Shown: positions 58,979 through 64,000 of the stretch, in pieces | Numbering within the stretch: the stretch's first letter is position 1 | Layout of the letters: each line of letters opens with the position of its first letter | From: Gammaproteobacteria bacterium | Lineage (GTDB): Bacteria > Pseudomonadota > Gammaproteobacteria > JASBUN01 | Length of the DNA: 64,000 nt | Assembly: GCA_030147845.1 (NCBI GenBank) | Contig: JASBUN010000058.1 | Coordinates: 307,585-371,584 of the forward strand | Direction of reading: 5' to 3' | The notes under the pieces: generated by a model | What the model saw: only the letters and a program-made list of their open reading frames with translations | What the model was told of the DNA's origin: nothing | The model's database searches: none | Translations under genes and position numbers: made by a program

Positions 58979-59577
58979 GTTTCGTCCATTTTTATGGTCA
59001 CTATCTATAATAGTGTATACAATAATGGACGTAATAACAATTGGATCCGATAGGAACGAGCACAGAACACGCCCACTTGGCCACTGGTCACAGGGTAACC
59101 ACCCACTGTCGGCATCCGACACCATTCATCCTGTTTTTTACCGCACGTAATATTTTATAAGAGATAGCGGGTGGCACAGGCTTATTTATCACGTGCGGTA
59201 AATATGGCTGCCCATTGACCGCTTAAGGTGCCAATTCTTACCGTACGATATCTTTCCTGAGGGCGCGACCATGGCGCAAGATAACATCGTGTACGGCACG
59301 GTCCAGACCGACGAGGAGTTCGGCCGTGTCAGGGGAGCGCGCCCTTATTTACCGATGTATACCGCCGTTGGTGGTCGGCGGGGGGGCGAACTGAACCATC
59401 ATCCGTGTCACGCCCCCGACCTGCCGTTGGCTTTACCGTAGGTCGTCGTAGCCCGCGCCTGGATCAGCCACCGAGGCCTATTTTTTTCGACGGCGGCCGC
59501 TCGCTCCCAATCCCCTAAAACCTTGCCTGTGCAATTTCTATGCGCTATTATTTCTACAGCAATACACGGAGGCTGCC

Positions 59578-59952
59578 ATGCGCGCACACGCAATCTTGAA
59601 CCCGGACCGCCAGCGGGTACTGACGGAAGCCACGGTGAGGGCTGCGGACATCCTGTGTTTGAGTGGCGAATCCTTGGCGAAAGTGATCGGGCTTAGCGCC
59701 GCGTCGGTGAGCCGGATGCGGACGGGGGCTTATCAGCTGGAGCCCGACAGCAAACCCTGGGAACTCAGCACCCTGTTGGTACGACTGTATCGGGGGCTGG
59801 ACGCCATCACCGCAGGGGATGAATCTTCGCTGCGCGCATGGATGCGGTCGGAGAATTTGGCTCTGCACGGGGTTCCGGCCGAGTTGATTGTCACGGTCTC
59901 CGGCCTGAGCGATACGCTGGCGTATGTGGACGCCCACCGCGCTCGCGTCTGA
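59578..59952 (+). CDS. Xre/ParS-type antitoxin
   Basis: LTEATVRAADILCLSGESLAKVIGLSAASVSRMRTGAYQLEPDSKPWELSTLLVRLYRGLDAI. Confidence 0.9.
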   Translation: MRAHAILNPDRQRVLTEATVRAADILCLSGESLAKVIGLSAASVSRMRTGAYQLEPDSKPWELSTLLVRLYRGLDAITAGDESSLRAWMRSENLALHGVPAELIVTVSGLSDTLAYVDAHRARV

Positions 59953-60658
59953 AGCGCGCGCCGCCGGCGGCGTCGTGTGGCGCGTGGTCGAACACCAGTA
60001 CACGGCCTCGACGCGCAAGATCGTGGCCCGGCAGTCCGACCAAGACATCCTGGAAGACCTCCTGGAGGAATCCAAGCCCCGGGTACCGGCGCCGTGCCGC
60101 CACCTCGATTACCTGCTGTACTCGCCGTTTCGGTACCGGGCGACGCACCCCGGCTCCCGGTTCCGCCTGCCCGCTCCCGGAGACGGCGTATTCTACGCCG
60201 CTGAGCATCGGGTCACCGCCCAGGCTGAATTTACGTACTGGCGGCTGCGCTTCTTCGCGGCATCCCCGGATACGCCGCTACCGCGCCAGGAGGAGCGGCT
60301 GACCGCGTTTTCCGCCGCCTACCGCACCGAGCGCGCGATCGATCTCACCACCTCCGCTTTTTCATCCGACCGGCAAGCGTGGACCGACCCCTGCGATTAC
60401 AGCGCCACGCAGGCCTTGGCGCTACAGGCGCGGCGTGCCGGCGTGGAGATGATCCGATACGAGTCGGTGCGCGACCCGAACCGATGGGCCAACATCGCAC
60501 TCCTTGGTTGTGCATCGTTCGACCGCCCCACCCCGGTGAGCCAGCAAACGTGGTACCTGTATCTCGGGCAAGAAGAGGCGAGCTGGCGACGGGCGCAGGG
60601 GACGCGGGCCGAGCGGGCACGCTTCGATGTCGGGGCATTCGATCTGTGCCCGTCTTAA
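59924..60658 (+). CDS. RES-domain toxin
   Basis: WRVVEHQYTASTRKIV, RYRATHPGSRFRLPAPGDGVFYAAEH; overlaps the antitoxin. Confidence 0.9.
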   Translation: MWTPTALASEARAAGGVVWRVVEHQYTASTRKIVARQSDQDILEDLLEESKPRVPAPCRHLDYLLYSPFRYRATHPGSRFRLPAPGDGVFYAAEHRVTAQAEFTYWRLRFFAASPDTPLPRQEERLTAFSAAYRTERAIDLTTSAFSSDRQAWTDPCDYSATQALALQARRAGVEMIRYESVRDPNRWANIALLGCASFDRPTPVSQQTWYLYLGQEEASWRRAQGTRAERARFDVGAFDLCPS

Positions 60659-60915
60659 CCTCCTGCTCGGTGCGACGCGACGGGGATTTCAGTTAGACGC
60701 GCGGTGAACGTACCGCGTCGGATCTACTCGCAGCGCACGGGTTTAGCGGTCACGCGAGCGGCGTTGGCGTGTTGACTGCCGGCGGGCACTGCGATGTCGC
60801 ACTTGCCACAAGTCGATCTGATTTGCTGTCGGAACGCGCCCGGGCTGCACTGCGACAAGGCGGGTCAGCCAAGTGGGCCCCAAGACGTGGACAGTGCGAG
60901 AAGTGCATCCTCAAG

Positions 60916-61542
60916 TTACGCCGCCATCGTGGCGGCATCCAGGTAATACACGCCGTCTGGCGTCTGCCTGTCAAGCGACGGAGGGCGTCGTTTCGTGTGG
61001 TAGCAGGCAAAGCCCGCACCCGGCTCCAGCGGGAAATCGGTGACCTTCACCAGGGCGTGTTCGATCTCGCGTTCCTGCGCCGCGTCGGTGAGGCCCAGAA
61101 AATGGAAACGATACGGGTCTTTCACCGACTCACGGGCCAGATCCGATTGCGGCTTCGGTAAACTCGCCGCGAAGTGGGTCACCGCCTTACCACTGCGCTC
61201 CAGCAAGCGGGTGTCGATTTGCATGAGCAAAATATTGCGCGACCAGCTATGCTCGATGGCTTGGGCGGCGTACCAACAACGGGCTTCGGGCGCCGACAGC
61301 TTGTCGAGCAGCGCCAACGGGTGATACCACGGCAATTGTCCAACAGCCTATTGGACAATTGCGGCATCCGGCCACGCCTCGGCAAAGGCGCGCATATACA
61401 TCAGCTTGGCGCGGGAAAAACCCTTCATCTCGGGAAAGGCGGCGCGCAAATCATGCGCCAGCCGCTCGATCACCTTCGCACCCCAGCCCTGCTCGGCCTG
61501 CCGCGCCAGAATCTCGCGCCCGATCCGCCAGTATAGCAACAC
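60916..61542 (-). pseudogene. DUF1016/YhcG-like nuclease fragment with in-frame TAG, fused to IS3-like transposase tail
   Basis: YWRIGREILARQAEQGWGAKVIERLAHDLRAAFPEMKGFSRAKLMYMRAFAEAWPDAAIVQ*AVGQLPWYHPLALLDKL...; terminal HTKRRPPSLDRQTPDGVYY. Confidence 0.85.
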
Positions 61543-61552
61543 CCGCTGGCGG

Positions 61553-61951
61553 TTAACCGCCAGCGCGGCGCACCTTATCCCGGCGCGCGCGTCGATCCAG
61601 TTCGTATAGCAAACGTTTCAGATGCAGCACCAGCAGGACACCCAGCGATTTATTTTCGTGCACCTCGACCAAGAGGGTGCGGTAGCCGTGCGCCTGCGCG
61701 ATACCGTCCATTTCGTTGCGCAGAACGGTTTCCCCCACGCCGCAAAGCCGAGTCGGTAAGCGGCTATTTTCCGGTCGCTTACGCTTGACGCCGCTGAGCA
61801 AGACACGGGCTTGCGTGATGACCTCTTTGCGTCCGGCGAGCTCGGTGGTGGTGCGCCGGCGCCGAGTGAAAAGGGGGTTTGGGATGGGATCCATTGGCCG
61901 CGATTCCCGTGAATCTAGTGAAGTATACGAGGGTATAGCAATGTATAGCAT
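61553..61951 (-). pseudogene. AAA ATPase N-terminal fragment
   Basis: NPLFTRRRRTTTELAGRKEVITQARVLLSGVKRKRP...LCGVGETVLRNEM; P-loop Lys replaced by Glu; short. Confidence 0.7.
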
Positions 61952-61957
61952 TGCATG

Positions 61958-61987
61958 CCTATAACTACCTATAACTGCCTATAAATG
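61958..61987. repeat. Three 10-bp tandem repeats
   Basis: CCTATAACTA CCTATAACTG CCTATAAATG. Confidence 0.85.
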
Positions 61988-62589
61988 GATAACCATGAGG
62001 TTTGAGGGGGCTCAACGTGCGGCATCGGGCCGAGCGTACCCTGCGGGCAGGGAATTACTCGACCGAATCGCCGCGCTCGCGCAGGTAGCGCTTCAGTGCC
62101 CAGTAGGAGGCCAGAAACTAGGCCCGGTACGTCGGCAGACTGCCGTAGTGGGGCTTAGCAAACCCCCGGTTCGCGCTGGTGAGAACGGCCGTCCGGTAAA
62201 GGGCGATCGTCCGCCGAGCAAAGTCCTCGGCGCCGGAATGGCTATCGCGCGCGGCCAAAAAATGCCAGTCGTCGCTGGTTGGCGTTGATGGTGGCCTGCA
62301 CAGAGCCCTCTGTCAGGAGCGGGTGCTACATGTACTCATCCTTTGACACCACGTCGATCGGGCAGCCGATCTACCACCGGCACTGAATGGGAATTATCCT
62401 ACGTCCAGCACACGCTGACACTACACACAGCCAGCGTAAATGCGGACTTTTTTTCGTATGCGTCTGCCACATTCTGGCACCGACGAGCATGCGCAAGCAC
62501 GAGTCTATCGATTAAGGTGTGGATAGGTTGGGCTGGTTTGATTTGCCTACAATGCCTGATGGTTATTTGACCAGTAGGGATTTTTCTTG

Positions 62590-62950
62590 GCTCAAAATTC
62601 TTTCCACCCCAACTGAGGATACCCTCACTGCCGCGGAAATCGCCCTGGATGAGCTGGAAACCAAATGGGGTGACAAGTATCCGATGGTGACCAAATCCTG
62701 GCGCAGCAAATGGCCCACACTGTCGATCTATTTTGAATACCCTGATTATGTACGTATGGCGATTTATATTACCAACGCGCTCGAAACCGTGCGTCGCCAG
62801 TTCCGCAAACGGACCAAGATCAAAGGCGACTTCGCTAACGAGAACAGTTTACTGAAGCTGCTCTATGCCGGTATATTGAAAGCCTCAGAACGCTGGACGC
62901 ATCCGGTGCAGAACTAGAACCTGACCCTGTCGCAACTGGCGATTCATTTT
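62590..62950 (+). mobile_element. IS256-family transposase C-terminal remnant
   Basis: ALDELETKWGDKYPMVTKSWRSKW...IYITNALETVRRQFRKRTKIKGDFANENSLLKLLYAGI, then TAG, then NLTLSQLAIHFEGTL. Confidence 0.88.
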
Positions 62951-63329
62951 GAGGGCACGCTGGAGGCGCATATTGCCCTATGACGATTGGTTGACACAGA
63001 GTTTTGAACACCCTCCTATAGAACGATCGCTAGCTTTACCGCCGATTGATAATTTGGACCGGTGTTGCCAGAAGCATGATATTACTTATGCTGATTGTCG
63101 AGCCAAATATCCTTGCGATGCTGAAACAAGACAACAATGCTTCCAGCAGGCGGATAGGCGTTTGAGCAGTTGTTCGGCGGCCACAAGCGGTAGTTCCAGG
63201 CAGTTAATCTTGATGATACTTGATTCTGGAAATGGTGGCAATCCGAATAAGTCGATCAAGGACTATATGCGGGATTCCATACCCAGCAGCGGAAACAATG
63301 CTGCTGGTTGCGGGTGCCCAAGTAAGTGA
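62949..63329 (+). CDS. Phospholipase A2-like toxin domain, probably an orphan Rhs C-terminus
   Basis: PIDNLDRCCQKHDITYADC matches the PLA2 CCxxHD active-site motif; Cys-rich. Confidence 0.75.
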   Translation: MRARWRRILPYDDWLTQSFEHPPIERSLALPPIDNLDRCCQKHDITYADCRAKYPCDAETRQQCFQQADRRLSSCSAATSGSSRQLILMILDSGNGGNPNKSIKDYMRDSIPSSGNNAAGCGCPSK

Positions 63330-63337
63330 GAAGATTT

Positions 63338-63679
63338 ATGAAGCTGACTGTCGCCAGGGTGATTGGTCTGTTATTTGCCATCGTGCATTTTGGATCGTTC
63401 GTACTATTCTCACTCATAATGAATTTTCAGTCACAAGATGCAATGGCAGGTATGCTGTGGGGATTGTGGAGGACAGTCGATTTTCCGATATCACTTTTAG
63501 CATTTTATGGCTTCATACCGCCACCTATGGAATGGAGCTCCTCGATTCTTTTGAGATTTATTTATCCATATGTAGTACACGGCGTCCTTGGGACTATATG
63601 GTGGTTTTTCATTCCCGTTATAATCGGCAATATTTTTAATAAACTGCTAAAGAAAGATCATGTGCGTAAGACAGGTTAG
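63338..63679 (+). CDS. Small membrane protein, putative cognate immunity protein
   Basis: MKLTVARVIGLLFAIVHFGSFVLFSLIMNF...; multiple hydrophobic spans; immediately downstream of the toxin domain. Confidence 0.6.
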   Translation: MKLTVARVIGLLFAIVHFGSFVLFSLIMNFQSQDAMAGMLWGLWRTVDFPISLLAFYGFIPPPMEWSSSILLRFIYPYVVHGVLGTIWWFFIPVIIGNIFNKLLKKDHVRKTG

Positions 63680-63888
63680 TGCTTCCTGGTTCATCGCTTA
63701 ATTTGTCGCCTCAATGATCTCGATCTCGCGTTTGAGCAGATCGTTGACATGAGCAATAGGCACAAAAGAAGACGGAGGAATTAAATGCGCTATACCGATT
63801 CGGTATCAATCTAGGACAGATGGAACACGGACGACCGCCAGCCTAGCAAAATGGCTTGGTCACGCATTAATCCGTCGCAAAAGAACGT

Positions 63889-64000
63889 GGAATACCGCTA
63901 TACCCATGGTCGCCTGACCAGCCTGCTGGTCAATGGCGTGGTGATCCTCGATGGCGTGACCTACGAACCCCACGTACCTTTTGGGCAGATCACCGGCTGG
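63889..64000 (+). other. Rhs/YD-repeat core fragment running off the window
   Basis: VEYRYTHGRLTSLLVNGVVILDGVTYEPHVPFGQITGW. Confidence 0.8.

Noticed and set aside
61995-62288. Coding sequence between the ATPase fragment and the IS256 remnant
   Set aside because: ORFs on both strands have low-information composition; possibly transposase debris but not supportable.

Overview
Gammaproteobacterial-type chromosome segment with a chemoautotrophic core on the left and a dense accessory/defence region on the right. (1) 1-16.3 kb: alpha-carboxysome operon on the minus strand (cbbL-cbbS-csoS2-csoSCA-csoS4A-csoS4B-csoS1-csoS1), divergent from a DAB-type inorganic carbon uptake operon (dabB, membrane protein, dabA, PII-like, LysR). 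A tRNA-Glu and an HPP/CBS gene pair follow. (2) 16.7-30.3 kb: a 13.6-kb element integrated in tRNA-Val(CAC), bounded by an exact 53-bp direct repeat. It encodes an integrase, a primosome-like replication module with iteron-like repeats inside the initiator gene, terminase, and scaffold-like and ejection-like proteins. I find no capsid, portal or tail gene, so it is a phage-satellite candidate or a reduced prophage. (3) 30.9-43.6 kb: complete type I BREX operon (brxA-brxB-brxC-pglX-pglZ-brxL) behind a sigma70-like promoter overlapped by a perfect 17-bp inverted repeat. (4) 43.9-47 kb: decayed AbiEii-like gene, then a small cassette containing a membrane-anchored exonuclease VII-like protein and a YaaW-like membrane protein. 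(5) 48-56 kb: Xre regulator, excisionase-like protein and integrase, convergent with a three-gene operon of two very large tyrosine-recombinase proteins and a third protein with an internal duplication. (6) 57-64 kb: HipBA, Xre/RES toxin-antitoxin, decayed DUF1016, AAA ATPase and IS fragments, and an orphan phospholipase-A2-like toxin tip with a putative immunity gene and a trailing Rhs core. All calls come from reading the sequence and the supplied ORF translations. No database search was run.
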